Assembly (NCBI GenBank): GCA_949296355.1
Contig: CASFPS010000001.1
Span: forward strand, 98,297 to 162,296
From: an uncultured bacterium
GTDB lineage: Bacteria; Cyanobacteriota; Vampirovibrionia; Gastranaerophilales; Gastranaerophilaceae
DNA: 64,000 nt
Direction: 5' to 3'
Shown: one piece after another, positions 9,811 to 19,272 of the stretch
How the letters are laid out: each line of letters starts with the position of its first letter
Numbering within the stretch: position 1 is the first letter of the stretch
The notes under the pieces: model-generated
What the model was told of the DNA's origin: nothing
The model's input: the letters and a program-made list of their open reading frames with translations, nothing else
The model's database searches: none
Program-made: the position numbers and the translations under genes

Positions 9811-10638
9811 ATGTTTGAGACGTTTTATAATGATCCGATTTCGTATTCTGTTATTATGACGACTTTATCCGGTTTAGCATTATTGTTTTTTCTGCCGATT
9901 CTGTTTGGATGTATATTTTTTTACTGGAGAAAAAGCAAAGTTCTGCTAAGTGTGTTTACAGGTTTGTTTTTAATTCTGGCATTATTTATTGTCTTTGGTT
10001 CTGTTCCTTTTTATTATCAGGTAAAAGCAGGCACATCAGAGAATCACAAAGTCGCAATTGCAAATTATGATAAAGCAATGAAGTTCGCAATATTTCCTGA
10101 ATATAAAAGTCTTTTGTATATGGATAAGTTCAAAAGATATATGGCAATGGGGTGCGGAAAAGAAGCAATTGAAAACTATGAGAAGGCTCTTTCATATCAC
10201 AAGAGTTATTCCGAGCCGCAAAAGGGGTATCATCTTTTCGCCGCAATGTTATATACAAGAGCAGAAGATTATGATAAAGCTATAGAAATTTATAAAAAAT
10301 ACAATGACTATATTGCTCTGTCAGGTGTATATCGAATGATGGGAGATTATAAGACAGCATTGGAATACGCCACTCAGTCAGTAGTTATGCCGCGGGTTTC
10401 TTCCAATCCTCACAGACCTGCTGCTTCATATAAGTCTGAAGCTTATCACAATCGGGCTATAATATACAGGCATTTAGGACAGGATGATCCGGCTCAAAAA
10501 GATTTACAAATGGCTATAAAATTAAATCCGAGAAATAAAGATTTATATTTAGAGAAGTATGAGCAATATGAACTTTATGAAAAGCGTTATCTAGAACAAC
10601 ATAAGCTTGCAAGACGAAATTACCATTTTACTGATTAG
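9811..10638 (+). CDS. TPR-repeat membrane protein
   Basis: This is a 275-residue protein. Two hydrophobic membrane segments lie near the N-terminus (about residues 15-37 and 45-65), followed by TPR-type helices (KAMKFAIFPEYKSLLY, EDYDKAIEIYKKYNDYIAL, GDYKTALEYATQSV, DDPAQKDLQMAIKLNPRNKD). TPR domains mediate protein contacts; the partner is unknown. A good SD (ATAGGAGAG) precedes it. This is the last host gene before the prophage. Confidence 0.75.
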   Translation: MFETFYNDPISYSVIMTTLSGLALLFFLPILFGCIFFYWRKSKVLLSVFTGLFLILALFIVFGSVPFYYQVKAGTSENHKVAIANYDKAMKFAIFPEYKSLLYMDKFKRYMAMGCGKEAIENYEKALSYHKSYSEPQKGYHLFAAMLYTRAEDYDKAIEIYKKYNDYIALSGVYRMMGDYKTALEYATQSVVMPRVSSNPHRPAASYKSEAYHNRAIIYRHLGQDDPAQKDLQMAIKLNPRNKDLYLEKYEQYELYEKRYLEQHKLARRNYHFTD

Positions 10639-10640
10639 TT

Positions 10641-10706
10641 GCAGGTTGGGTAACGAGTAAGCGAACACACCATGAAAACAGTTATTGTCGAGTAAACCCA
10701 ACCTAC
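10641..10706. repeat. Intergenic palindromic repeat (GGTTGGGT type)
   Basis: AGGTTGGGT (10643-10651) is the inverted copy of ACCCAACCT (10696-10704), enclosing about 44 nt. The form resembles the GTAGGTTGGGT-type REP/MITE repeats frequent in cyanobacterial genomes, though that likeness is from memory. A second weaker inverted repeat (GTCGGAC/GCCTGAC) lies at about 10763-10780. Confidence 0.45.
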
Positions 10707-10800
10707 ATTGAAAAAACAGAACTTGTAAGATTGTAGCTGGCAGGGTAGACTTTAGATAATAGGTCGGACTTTAGCCTGACAAAAACTCTGGTAAATAAAG

Positions 10801-10853
10801 AAAAAATAAACGGCGGTAAGGGGAATTGAACCCCTGTTTGGAGAATGAGAATC
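10801..10853. other. attL: left attachment repeat, displaced 3' half of tRNA-Glu
   Basis: This 53-bp sequence is identical to 55744-55796. Positions 10811-10853 equal the last 43 nt of the tRNA-Glu gene on the minus strand, from the anticodon loop to the discriminator base. The 5' half is absent here, so this is the original host 3' end pushed aside by integration. Confidence 0.93.
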
Positions 10854-10938
10854 CTATATTTTAAATTTTATTCCCAGTAAAATCAACCATTTCAGCCCTA
10901 TTGAATTAAATCCTAATTATATGAATTAGCATATAAAG

Positions 10939-10957
10939 TGGACACAGAATGGACATG
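10939..10957. promoter_or_regulatory. Left copy of a 19-bp putative integrase arm-binding repeat
   Basis: TGGACACAGAATGGACATG occurs here and, with one difference, at 55706-55724. Each copy contains TGGACA twice, 11 bp apart. Both copies lie just inside the prophage ends on either side of attP, as arm-type sites of tyrosine integrases do. The role is inferred. Confidence 0.5.
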
Positions 10958-11009
10958 AAATTTTCATTTAAAAACCTCACTTCCGTGTATGTGGAAGAAG
11001 GAGGTAAAA

Positions 11010-11210
11010 ATGAAAAACCCTACCCCGGGTGAACCTATTATTAAAGATTACCCTACTATTAATGATTTATTAATAGAATGTTTAGAAAGAGATTTTCCTA
11101 ATAAATTACCGCCTAACTATGTGGATAGTTTTGAACTTGGTGTTTTATTAGGACAGCAAAAGGTAATAGATAAATTAAAAACTGAAAAATTATATCAAGA
11201 AAATAAATAG
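11010..11210 (+). CDS. Small phage protein of unknown function
   Basis: This 66-residue protein starts MKNPTPGEPIIKDYPTINDL. The start at 11010 is preferred over an in-frame ATG at 10989 because AAGGAGG lies 6 nt upstream. It resembles no family I can name. It is the first prophage gene after attL and is separated from the virion genes by a terminator. Confidence 0.6.
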   Translation: MKNPTPGEPIIKDYPTINDLLIECLERDFPNKLPPNYVDSFELGVLLGQQKVIDKLKTEKLYQENK

Positions 11211-11211
11211 C

Positions 11212-11274
11212 AGCAGACAAGGCTAGATAGGTAGATTATACCTATACCCTCAAATTGTCTGCTCTTTTTGTTTT
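11212..11274 (+). terminator. Terminator-like hairpin before the virion operon
   Basis: AGCAGACAA (11212-11220) pairs with TTGTCTGCT (11255-11263), followed by CTTTTTGTTTT. An inner stem ATAGGTA/TACCTAT stabilises it. Confidence 0.65.
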
Positions 11275-11288
11275 AAGGAGAGTTTATT

Positions 11289-11723
11289 ATGTGTATTGTG
11301 ACAGGACTGACTGTAGGACTGGGTATGGGGATTACCTCTGCTTTGGGTATGACTGCTGCAACCACTACTACAGCTATGGTTGCCGGTGCTATCGGTACTA
11401 CTATGATAGCTGGTGGTATTGCAGGGATAGGAGCTGCTGCTTACGGAGTTGCAAGTGGAATTAAATCCTCCAGAGCTTCTGCTAAAGCTATGCAGCAGCA
11501 GGCAGAACTATTAAATCAATCTAATGGACAGCTTGAGGTTAATAAGACTACAACCAATTTACAGGATAATGATAATATTTCCAGACCCCTCAGCTCTCTT
11601 AGGGTTCCCCTGGCTCCAAAACAGAATACAACTGATACTATAACAAAAAATGTATATGGTGTTGATTCTAACCAGTTAGTAAAATCAACACAAAATATGA
11701 CAGGATTAAATATTGCAGCATAG
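11289..11723 (+). CDS. Small virion-module protein with hydrophobic N-terminus
   Basis: This is a 144-residue protein. The first 65 residues are Gly/Ala/Thr-rich and hydrophobic (TAATTTTAMVAGAIGTT), likely one or two membrane segments, followed by a Gln/Asn/Thr-rich tail. The C-terminus carries SSLRVPL and ends TGLNIAA. The same SSLRVPL...TGLNI ending occurs in the next gene. Small proteins with this ending are common upstream of portals in T7-like marine phages (from memory). A clear SD (AAGGAGAG) precedes it. Confidence 0.6.
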   Translation: MCIVTGLTVGLGMGITSALGMTAATTTTAMVAGAIGTTMIAGGIAGIGAAAYGVASGIKSSRASAKAMQQQAELLNQSNGQLEVNKTTTNLQDNDNISRPLSSLRVPLAPKQNTTDTITKNVYGVDSNQLVKSTQNMTGLNIAA

Positions 11724-11731
11724 GAGATTTT

Positions 11732-11962
11732 ATGTGTTTTAGTACACCTTCAATTCCGTCTACAACAACTTCTATAACCGAGCAGTTAAATAAAAATAAT
11801 GCAACATTATCAAATGAAAAAGTAGCCGGAACAACAACAGAAAAGAAAACTAATAAAAGAACTGTAAGTTCCTTAAGAGTGCCTCTTGATAAAACCACTA
11901 ACACTTCAAATGTCGGGGCTAATACAACTGGTACAGCAACAGGATTAAACATACCTGTTTAG
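11732..11962 (+). CDS. Small virion-module protein, partial paralogue of its neighbour
   Basis: This is a 76-residue, Thr/Asn/Ser-rich, probably disordered protein starting MCFSTPSIPS. It shares SSLRVPL and the TGLNI ending with the preceding gene. That points to a common binding motif, perhaps for a neck or internal-core protein; this is inferred. SD GGAG lies 6 nt upstream. Confidence 0.6.
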   Translation: MCFSTPSIPSTTTSITEQLNKNNATLSNEKVAGTTTEKKTNKRTVSSLRVPLDKTTNTSNVGANTTGTATGLNIPV

Positions 11963-11970
11963 AGGTAATA

Positions 11971-13605
11971 ATGAAAAAGAAAACAGAAGATAAAACGATA
12001 AAAACACGGACTATTGCTTCTGAATATGAATCTATGAAACAAGACAGGCAGCCCTATTTAGATAAAGCTAAAGAAGCCTGTAAATATACAATCCCTTCCC
12101 TTATTGCAGATAGAGAAACAAAGCGATTAGACGGTAAAAGTGTTAAATTTATTGAAACCCCGAATCAATCAGTAGGAGCTGATGGAGTTAATAATTTAGC
12201 AGCTAAGATAGCCGTGACCCTGCTCCCACCAAATCAAACATTCTTTAGATTTAATATGGACAGAAGCACTGTCAGGGAACAGGCTGCTATGGAGGCACAA
12301 GAGCCTACACAATTTGAAGAGAATGTTAATCGTGGTTTATCAATAATTGAAAGAGACTTACTTGCTTATCAAGAAGAACTTGCAGACAGAGTTTGTGTTG
12401 GTGAGGCTGTTATTCATCAGCTTGTGGCAGGTAATGTTTTTCTTGTACATGACCCCAAAAAAGGATTAAGATATTATCCTTTAGACCGGTATTGTGTAAA
12501 AAGGGATTATTGCGGGAATGTTATAAAAGCAATAACTGAAGAAACTGTCGGTTATTATGCTTTACCTGAAAAGATTCAAAAAGAAGTATTAGCAAAAGTT
12601 TTAGAAAAGAAAGCTATAAAAGATGATAGAGGTGATTTAAGGCTTGAAGAACTTGAACTCACTTTATATACAAAATTTAAACGAGATGGAAAATTCTGGC
12701 TAGTATGTCAAGAGGTTGAAGGAATTATTTTACCGGATTCTCAAGGAAAGTATCCCATAGATATAGCTCCGTTTATTGCCTTAAGATACAGGCGTATTGA
12801 CGGAGAAAGCTATGGCAGAGGCTTGGTAGAAGAATATATTGGTGATATTTCATATCTTGATACCATCTCACTTGCAATTAAACAGGCTGCTTTAGCAGGT
12901 TCTAAGCTTGTTATGCTTGTAAATCCTACTGGTACAACAAAGATTAAACACCTGGCAGAAGCCAAAAATGGTGGTTTTGCTCTTGGAAGGGTTGAAGATG
13001 TCCAGCCATTACAGGCTAATAAGTATTATGATATGCAGGTAGCACAAGCTGAAGCAGATAAGATTGAAAGAAGATTAAACAGAATATTTGTTATGAAAGC
13101 TGCTATACAGAGAGATGCTGAAAGAGTAACAGCAGAAGAAATAAGGACAATGGCAGCAGATTTGGAAGAAGCTCTTGGAAACTACTATTCCATTATGTGT
13201 AAAGAGTTCCAGAAAGCTTATGTAAAAATAACTTTCTTTCACCTTAAAAAAGAAAGAGGCAAATATTTACCTGATTTAGTCAGGGATAAAAATGTTAAGT
13301 TAACCGTAACCACAGGTATTGAAGCACTTGGTAGAACTTCAGACCTTAATAAGCTTGTTACATTCTGGGATGTTATGGGAAAAGTTGCCCCCGTTGCAGC
13401 GCAATTAGGGGGTAAGGTTGAACCTATTGCAAAAACAATAGCAGCCTCTCTAAATATGGATATTGAAGGATTTTTCTATTCGGAAGAAGAAAGAGCTCAG
13501 CAGCAACAACAAGCCCAGCAGCAAGCATTACTGGAAAAAGCAGCACCAAACTTAGTCAATAAGTATGGAGATGCTGTTATGCAGCAGCAAGCACAAGAAC
13601 AGTAG
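11971..13605 (+). CDS. Portal / head-tail connector protein (T7 gp8-like)
   Basis: The 544-residue protein matches the podoviral head-tail connector family. Helical N-terminal SEYESMKQDRQPYLDKAKE is followed by the conserved GVNNLAAKIAVTLLPPNQTFF region and the GESYGRGLVEEYIGDI clip/wing segment. A Gln-rich C-terminus follows (13490-13530). Portal dodecamers form the DNA channel and dock the terminase. Its place directly before scaffold and capsid supports the call. Confidence 0.93.
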   Translation: MKKKTEDKTIKTRTIASEYESMKQDRQPYLDKAKEACKYTIPSLIADRETKRLDGKSVKFIETPNQSVGADGVNNLAAKIAVTLLPPNQTFFRFNMDRSTVREQAAMEAQEPTQFEENVNRGLSIIERDLLAYQEELADRVCVGEAVIHQLVAGNVFLVHDPKKGLRYYPLDRYCVKRDYCGNVIKAITEETVGYYALPEKIQKEVLAKVLEKKAIKDDRGDLRLEELELTLYTKFKRDGKFWLVCQEVEGIILPDSQGKYPIDIAPFIALRYRRIDGESYGRGLVEEYIGDISYLDTISLAIKQAALAGSKLVMLVNPTGTTKIKHLAEAKNGGFALGRVEDVQPLQANKYYDMQVAQAEADKIERRLNRIFVMKAAIQRDAERVTAEEIRTMAADLEEALGNYYSIMCKEFQKAYVKITFFHLKKERGKYLPDLVRDKNVKLTVTTGIEALGRTSDLNKLVTFWDVMGKVAPVAAQLGGKVEPIAKTIAASLNMDIEGFFYSEEERAQQQQQAQQQALLEKAAPNLVNKYGDAVMQQQAQEQ

Positions 13606-13621
13606 AGGAGATTTCACAAAG

Positions 13622-13783
13622 ATGGCAAAACAAAAAGAAAAACAAAATAAAGCTGTTGAAGAAAAGATTGACCCTAAAGTCTTAATGATTATGGGGATGA
13701 TGGCAAAACAAAAAGCCCCTGAAAAAGGCAAACAAAAAGGTATTTATAATGCTATGCCTAAAATGGTGATTGACAGGAGATAG
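13622..13783 (+). CDS. Small lysine-rich virion-module protein
   Basis: This is a 53-residue basic protein beginning MAKQKEKQNKAVEEK and ending KMVIDRR. The start at 13622 follows a GAGGAGAT SD; an upstream in-frame ATG at 13565 would lie inside the portal gene. A homologous position in T7-like phages is often filled by small unnamed proteins. Function unknown. Confidence 0.6.
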   Translation: MAKQKEKQNKAVEEKIDPKVLMIMGMMAKQKAPEKGKQKGIYNAMPKMVIDRR

Positions 13784-13785
13784 TT

Positions 13786-14487
13786 ATGGCTGAAGAAGAA
13801 AACAATAGCATAATTATTGATAGTGAAGAAGGTAAAGATATAGTAGACCAGCCAACAGAAGAAAATACACAGCCTTCAGAACAAGAGGAAAAAACTAAAG
13901 AAGAAGCCCCAAAAGAAGATATAAAACCTGAAGATATAGACCAGGAAAATGTTGAAGAAGTATCTAAAGCCCTTCAAACAAAAGGCTTTGATTATGAAGC
14001 ATTGACTGAAGAGTATATGTCAACAGGTGCTCTGTCAGAAAAAACAATGGCAGATTTAAATAAGGTTGGTATAACAAAAGATATAGTTGATAACTATATT
14101 GCAGGCTGTAATGCCCGTATGGAAGCTGAAAGAAATGAGCTTGCAGAGGTTGTGGGAGGCAGAGAGCAGATGGATTCTATTATAGACTGGGCTGCTCATA
14201 ATTTACCTAAAGAAGAGATTATATCAATCAACGCAATCAGAGATAAATACCAGCTAAAAAATACATTAATTGGATTGAAAAACCGTATGGAAGAAAAAGA
14301 AGGCGTTATTCCTAAATATCAAGATGGGGATGGCGGTAAAGCAGGGATTGCAGGGTTCAGGTCTCAAGCTGAAATGTTTGAAGCAATCAAAGACCCAAAA
14401 TATAGCAAAGACCCCGCATATAGACATGATGTACAAATGAAGGTTCAGGCTAGTAGGGAAGCCGGAATTGATTTAGGAATTTATTAA
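13786..14487 (+). CDS. Capsid assembly scaffolding protein (T7 gp9-like)
   Basis: This is a 233-residue protein with a strongly acidic, Glu-rich N-terminal half, central helices (RMEAERNELAEVVGGREQM) and a C-terminal KYSKDPAYRHDVQMKVQAS segment typical of T7-type scaffolds, which bind capsid through their C-terminus. The position between portal and capsid fits. Confidence 0.88.
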   Translation: MAEEENNSIIIDSEEGKDIVDQPTEENTQPSEQEEKTKEEAPKEDIKPEDIDQENVEEVSKALQTKGFDYEALTEEYMSTGALSEKTMADLNKVGITKDIVDNYIAGCNARMEAERNELAEVVGGREQMDSIIDWAAHNLPKEEIISINAIRDKYQLKNTLIGLKNRMEEKEGVIPKYQDGDGGKAGIAGFRSQAEMFEAIKDPKYSKDPAYRHDVQMKVQASREAGIDLGIY

Positions 14488-14512
14488 TTTTTAAGGAGAC
14501 ATTTTTAGAAAA

Positions 14513-15487
14513 ATGGCAGATGAATTAACTTTTACCAGATTAGGTCAAGCTAATCTATCAGGTGATGTATTGGCTTTATTTAAAGACCAATTTATTCCTG
14601 AACTCTTAGCAGCTTTCGATGCTAAAAGAGTTGTAAAAAATTATGTAAGAACAAAAACAATTCAAAAAGGTAAATCAGCAACTTTCCCTGTATTAGGTAC
14701 AACTGATGCTAAATACATTGGTGTAGGTGATTCTTTACTGGGTAATCAATCTATTGCTCACAATGAAATCACCATCAACCTAGACCCATTCTTAGTATCA
14801 GATATCCTTATTCACGAATTAGATGTGAAAATGCAGGAATATGATGACAGAGCTGAAATTGTAAGAGAAATGTCCAGAGCCTTAGCTAATACAGAAGATA
14901 AACAGCTTTTACAAGTTGGTGTATTGGCAGCAAGAGCTAATGGTACTGTAAAAGACAGACCCGGCGGTACTGTTATTAAAGCAGGTGCTACTGCTAAAAC
15001 TGATGCAGCAGTCCTGGCAGCAGCTATCTATACTTCAGGTGTTGAACTTGATGAAAAGAATGTAGATGAAGCTGATAGATATTGTTTTGTGAGACCTCTT
15101 CAATATGCTATGTTAGCACAATATGAAGATATCAAAAACCACGATATTGGTACAGGTTCTTATTCTGATGGTACAACTGGTAAATTGAATGGTATCAAAA
15201 TTATCAAAACAAACCATTTGCCGCAGGAAAATATTACACAGACTTCTGATGCAACAAAACCAAATAATGTTTATTATGGTGATTTCTCTAAAACAGCAGC
15301 ACTTGTAATGAACAGACAGGCTATCGGTACTGTATCAAGACAGGGATTGATTGTAGAGCCTAAGTGGATTCTTGAAAGATTATCTCACTTGCTTACTGCA
15401 AGAATCTTACAAGGTCATGGTATTCTTAGACCGGAATGTGCGGTAGAAATCTCTGCTGAAGCTGCAACAACAGTAAGCGGAACTTAA
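14513..15487 (+). CDS. Major capsid protein (T7 gp10-like, HK97 fold)
   Basis: The 324-residue protein has the podoviral capsid layout: N-terminal ADELTFTRLGQANLSGD, then KGKSATFPVLGTT in the E-loop region. LVSDILIHELDVKMQEYDDR forms the spine helix region, and the C-terminal P-domain runs to the end. The SD AAGGAG lies 14 nt from the ATG, longer than usual. A terminator follows directly, so the capsid probably ends a strong transcript. Confidence 0.95.
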   Translation: MADELTFTRLGQANLSGDVLALFKDQFIPELLAAFDAKRVVKNYVRTKTIQKGKSATFPVLGTTDAKYIGVGDSLLGNQSIAHNEITINLDPFLVSDILIHELDVKMQEYDDRAEIVREMSRALANTEDKQLLQVGVLAARANGTVKDRPGGTVIKAGATAKTDAAVLAAAIYTSGVELDEKNVDEADRYCFVRPLQYAMLAQYEDIKNHDIGTGSYSDGTTGKLNGIKIIKTNHLPQENITQTSDATKPNNVYYGDFSKTAALVMNRQAIGTVSRQGLIVEPKWILERLSHLLTARILQGHGILRPECAVEISAEAATTVSGT

Positions 15488-15505
15488 TAAATAATAACTA
15501 ATATT

Positions 15506-15536
15506 AAGGCAGGCAATTTAGTCTGCCTTATTTTTT
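15506..15536 (+). terminator. Terminator after the capsid gene
   Basis: AAGGCAG pairs with CTGCCTT around an 8-9 nt loop, followed by ATTTTTT. This matches the position of the classic terminator behind the capsid gene in T7-like genomes. Confidence 0.75.
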
Positions 15537-15549
15537 CGTTAGGAGTAAA

Positions 15550-16341
15550 ATGATACACATTGTTTTTAATGTTGATGAAAAATATAAAGAAGCCTTAAAA
15601 GTTACGGCTAAATCAATTCTTTTACACACAAAAGAGCCTGTTATGTTTCATATTATCGGGATTGATTCTATTGATATGGATGGTAATTTTAAATTTTATC
15701 CTAACCCTGATTTATCAATGTTCTTAGAAGAAAATAAGCAAAACTATAATTATTTTACGACTGCGGCATTATACCGGCTGTTAATCCCCTTACTTATAAA
15801 AGAAGATAAAGCAATTTATCTTGATTGTGATACTATTGCCTGTCAAGACATTAAGGAACTTTGGGATACTGATGTTGATTTCATAGGCGGCTGCAAAGAC
15901 CCTCAATTTAATTTTAGAAAACAAAGAACTAAAATAAACGGTGTTTATATAAATTCCGGAGTTTTATTGTTTAATCTCAAAAATATAAGAGAATGTATGT
16001 CCGATTATGTCGATAGAATTATAAAAATACAAAAAGAGCAAGAATTAGAGCTTATTGACCAGGATATCATAAATCATTTATTTGATAACAAAATAACTTA
16101 TCTGGATTTAAAGTGGAATGTCTGTGCAAATCTTTGTGATGATAAAGACTATACAGAATCCGATTATACAGAAAGAGATAAATCCAGAGAAAATCCTGCA
16201 ATTATTCATTATATGGGCTCAAGAAAACCTGATAAATATGATGATATTCCTTTTGCAGAGGAATATGACAAAGTAATAGGAAGAAAGAGAAACTACCCCA
16301 AAATAATTCCGCTAGGGAAGTTTACAATTATAAGGAGATAA
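15550..16341 (+). CDS. GT8 family glycosyltransferase inside the virion operon
   Basis: This is a 263-residue GT-A fold enzyme. An N-terminal VFNVDEKYKEALKVTAKSIL binds nucleotide sugar, YLDCDTI supplies the metal-binding DxD motif, and INSGVLLFNLKNI and DQDIINHLF are characteristic GT8 segments. The C-terminal HYMGSRKP loop supplies a metal ligand. It has its own SD and sits between capsid and tail tube genes, where T7 has none. It could modify host surface polysaccharide, a virion protein, or act in lysogeny; the target is unknown. Confidence 0.88.
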   Translation: MIHIVFNVDEKYKEALKVTAKSILLHTKEPVMFHIIGIDSIDMDGNFKFYPNPDLSMFLEENKQNYNYFTTAALYRLLIPLLIKEDKAIYLDCDTIACQDIKELWDTDVDFIGGCKDPQFNFRKQRTKINGVYINSGVLLFNLKNIRECMSDYVDRIIKIQKEQELELIDQDIINHLFDNKITYLDLKWNVCANLCDDKDYTESDYTERDKSRENPAIIHYMGSRKPDKYDDIPFAEEYDKVIGRKRNYPKIIPLGKFTIIRR

Positions 16342-16342
16342 A

Positions 16343-16906
16343 ATGACAACAAAATTAGAAGCAATTAATACAATGCTTTCTTGTATCGGTCAATCCCCCT
16401 TAAATACTCTTGAAGGAACTAAAAGCTATTTTACAATATCAGCCGAAAAAATATTAGATGATGAAGTTAGAAAGATACAAATACAAGGCTGGGATTTTAA
16501 TTCAGAAGATTTTTATGAACTTCATCCTGATGTAAACAAACATATCAATATACCTGACAATATGATTATGGTTAAATTCCCTACCATATACAAAAACAGA
16601 TATGTTGTTAGGGAAGGCAAATTATACGATAAATTTAAACACTCTTATGAAATTGAAGAAACCCTAAAGTGTTCTGTAGTTTGGTCTTTCCCATTTAAAG
16701 ACCTTCCGGAAGTGTTTAAAGAATATGCCACAATGTCTGCTGCGTATAAGTTTACTAAAAGAGAACTAGGCTCTGATAAAGTCAGCCAGTTTACCCAGGA
16801 GGATTTAATGGAAGCAAGAATAGCATTATTACAGCACGAGCTGGAGATAGGAGAGTACACAATGATACCGGCTATGTATGATGGCAGAATAAAGGATTCA
16901 ATATGA
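16343..16906 (+). CDS. Tail tubular protein A (T7 gp11-like)
   Basis: The 187-residue adaptor protein has the family opening (KLEAINTMLSCIGQSPLNTL) and the conserved IQIQGWDFNSEDFYEL segment. In T7 it forms the gatekeeper ring between portal and nozzle. It overlaps the next gene by ATGA (translational coupling). Confidence 0.92.
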   Translation: MTTKLEAINTMLSCIGQSPLNTLEGTKSYFTISAEKILDDEVRKIQIQGWDFNSEDFYELHPDVNKHINIPDNMIMVKFPTIYKNRYVVREGKLYDKFKHSYEIEETLKCSVVWSFPFKDLPEVFKEYATMSAAYKFTKRELGSDKVSQFTQEDLMEARIALLQHELEIGEYTMIPAMYDGRIKDSI

Positions 16907-19272
16907 GTTTAGTAAGAGATACTGTTACAAACTTTATTGGCGGTGTTTCCCAGCAGCCGGATAAGCTGATGTATCCTAATCAATCAAAAGAGCTTATTAA
17001 CTATTTTCCTTCTCCTTCTATAGGACTAAAAGACAGACCTCCGACAGAACATATTGCAAGGTTAATGGATAGCCCCACAGTTCACCCCTTGTCTCAGACA
17101 GTATTTAAAGAAGAAGAGGAATATGAGGTTATCTTAACAGGTTCGGGAGTTAAGGTTTTTGATTTAGAAGGCAATGAAAAAACTGTAACTATTGATGAGG
17201 GAACTTCTGATTATATTCAAACTAATCAGCCGCTCAAAGATTTATATATGACTACCATAGGGGATTATACTTTTATTTTAAATAAAACTGTTGTAACAAA
17301 GCTGGAAAATGAAACATTTGCTAATCCTTATGGTAAAAGTGCTTTGATTTTTGTAAGACAGGGAAATTACACTACAGACCATATCATAAGGGTTAATAAT
17401 TCAGAAGTTGCAAGTTACACCTCAACGGGGGATTTAGAGACAACTAAAACCAATAAAGTTGCACTTGAGTTATATAATGATTTAGTTTCAAATCTTGGTA
17501 CAACGGATTGGAATATCACAAGGCAGGGCTCTGTTATTTGTTTGCAGAATAAAGCCGGTGAAGATTTTACAATCCAATCAGAGGACAGCAATGCTGATAA
17601 TGATTTATATGCTTGGTATGAAAAAGCTGAATCTATTAATGTTTTACCTGTAGTTGCACCTAATGGTTTTATCCTTAAAGTGGTTGGTGAAGACGTTAAT
17701 AAAGCTGATGATTATTATGTACAGTTTGAAACCTCTGACGGTTCAGATTTTGGCTCAGGTTCTTGGAAGGAATGTTCAGCTCCGGATATTCAATACAAAA
17801 TAGACCCTGCTACAATGCCTCATGCACTTATCAGGCAAAGCGACGGTACTTTCAAGTTCACTACAATTGATTGGACACCAAGAGGCGCCGGAGATGAAGA
17901 ATCAGCTCCCACTCCATCTTTTATTGGAAATACGATACAAGATATTTTTACACACAAAGGCAGATTAGCTTTCTTATCAGTTGATAAATCCATTTATTCT
18001 GATACACAGGATATATTCTCATTTTTTAAGAAAACAACACTGACAGAGCTGGATACTGACCCGATTGATGTCGGCTCTAATAGTGAGATGGTTTTATTAA
18101 GACACAGCCTGCCTTTTAATGAGGAGCTTCTGTTATTCTCTGAATCATCAGCATTTTCAATCAAAGGTGGAGATATTTTTTCAAACTCTACAGCAGCTAT
18201 TGATTTAACAATGAAATATCCTTGCTCACGTTACTGTAAACCTGTTAATGCTGGTGGTACCGGGTTCTTTGTCTTTGAAAACGGTAACTATTCAAGGGTG
18301 ATGGAGATTTATATAACATCCACCTATTCGATTGATGCAAGAGATGTAACAGAACAAGTTCCAAGTTATTTACCTAAAAACATATATAAAATTGCAAATT
18401 CAACAGCAAATTCTCTGGCTTGTTTTCTGTCAAGTGAACAGTTAAATGATGTCTATGTTTATAATTACTATTATTCTTCAGACAAAAAAGCCCAGTCAGC
18501 CTGGAGCAAGTGGACTTTTGACGGTCAAGTGTTAAATATGGATTTTCACGATAACTGGCTTTATTTAACTATTAATAGGGTTGATGGTGTTTATCTGGAA
18601 AGAATGAATTTTACACCTAAAAATAAAGAAGAAGGATTAGATTACTTATTCTATTTAGATAGGAAGGTAAAACTTACAGGCGGAAGTTATTCTGAAGGAA
18701 GGAAAGATACTGTCTTTTATCTTCCATATGTTTGTGCTGATAATGAAAATAATATTTTTGAAAACCTAAAAATACTTGATAGTAAAGGATTCCCTCTTAC
18801 TATTACTCAAGTTAGAAATATTGAAACAGCGATAACTAATATAAAAAGCACAAACATTTGGCTTGATGGCGATTTATCAAATGAAACCATCTATATAGGC
18901 TTTCCTTTTGAATCAAAATGGGTATTTCCAACAATATATTACAGACAGCAAAGCCAGAACGGAGTAAAGGTAGTTGAAGGCTTATTAATGCTTAGAGATA
19001 TTAATATAAGCTATACTGACACAGGCTATTTTAGGATTAAAGTTACTCCTAAATATACAACCAACATTACTTCAGAGTTTGTTTATACAGGTAAAAATAT
19101 AGGTACAACTTCAGCAACACTGGGTAAACTCGGAGTATCGGGAGGTACTTTTCTGCTTCCGGTTATTGCTAAGAATGAAGAAGTATCTATTGAAGTTATA
19201 AACGACGGCTATATGCCAAGCTGTTTCTTATCACTGGAATGGCTTGGAGATTTAAATATCAGAGGACAATAG
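16903..19272 (+). CDS. Tail tubular protein B / nozzle (T7 gp12-like)
   Basis: This is a 789-residue protein opening VRDTVTNFIGGVSQQPDKL, the hallmark of gp12-type nozzle proteins, with the conserved HKGRLAFLSVDKSIYSD and FNEELLLFSESSAFSI segments. It is mostly beta-propeller in known relatives and binds the fibres. Its stop TAG overlaps the GTG start of the next gene (TAGTG). Confidence 0.93.
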   Translation: MSLVRDTVTNFIGGVSQQPDKLMYPNQSKELINYFPSPSIGLKDRPPTEHIARLMDSPTVHPLSQTVFKEEEEYEVILTGSGVKVFDLEGNEKTVTIDEGTSDYIQTNQPLKDLYMTTIGDYTFILNKTVVTKLENETFANPYGKSALIFVRQGNYTTDHIIRVNNSEVASYTSTGDLETTKTNKVALELYNDLVSNLGTTDWNITRQGSVICLQNKAGEDFTIQSEDSNADNDLYAWYEKAESINVLPVVAPNGFILKVVGEDVNKADDYYVQFETSDGSDFGSGSWKECSAPDIQYKIDPATMPHALIRQSDGTFKFTTIDWTPRGAGDEESAPTPSFIGNTIQDIFTHKGRLAFLSVDKSIYSDTQDIFSFFKKTTLTELDTDPIDVGSNSEMVLLRHSLPFNEELLLFSESSAFSIKGGDIFSNSTAAIDLTMKYPCSRYCKPVNAGGTGFFVFENGNYSRVMEIYITSTYSIDARDVTEQVPSYLPKNIYKIANSTANSLACFLSSEQLNDVYVYNYYYSSDKKAQSAWSKWTFDGQVLNMDFHDNWLYLTINRVDGVYLERMNFTPKNKEEGLDYLFYLDRKVKLTGGSYSEGRKDTVFYLPYVCADNENNIFENLKILDSKGFPLTITQVRNIETAITNIKSTNIWLDGDLSNETIYIGFPFESKWVFPTIYYRQQSQNGVKVVEGLLMLRDINISYTDTGYFRIKVTPKYTTNITSEFVYTGKNIGTTSATLGKLGVSGGTFLLPVIAKNEEVSIEVINDGYMPSCFLSLEWLGDLNIRGQ

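Noticed and set aside
11255..11464. Cysteine/tyrosine-rich frame upstream of the small virion protein
   Set aside because: It overlaps the gene at 11289 in another frame, starts inside a terminator and has an implausible composition.
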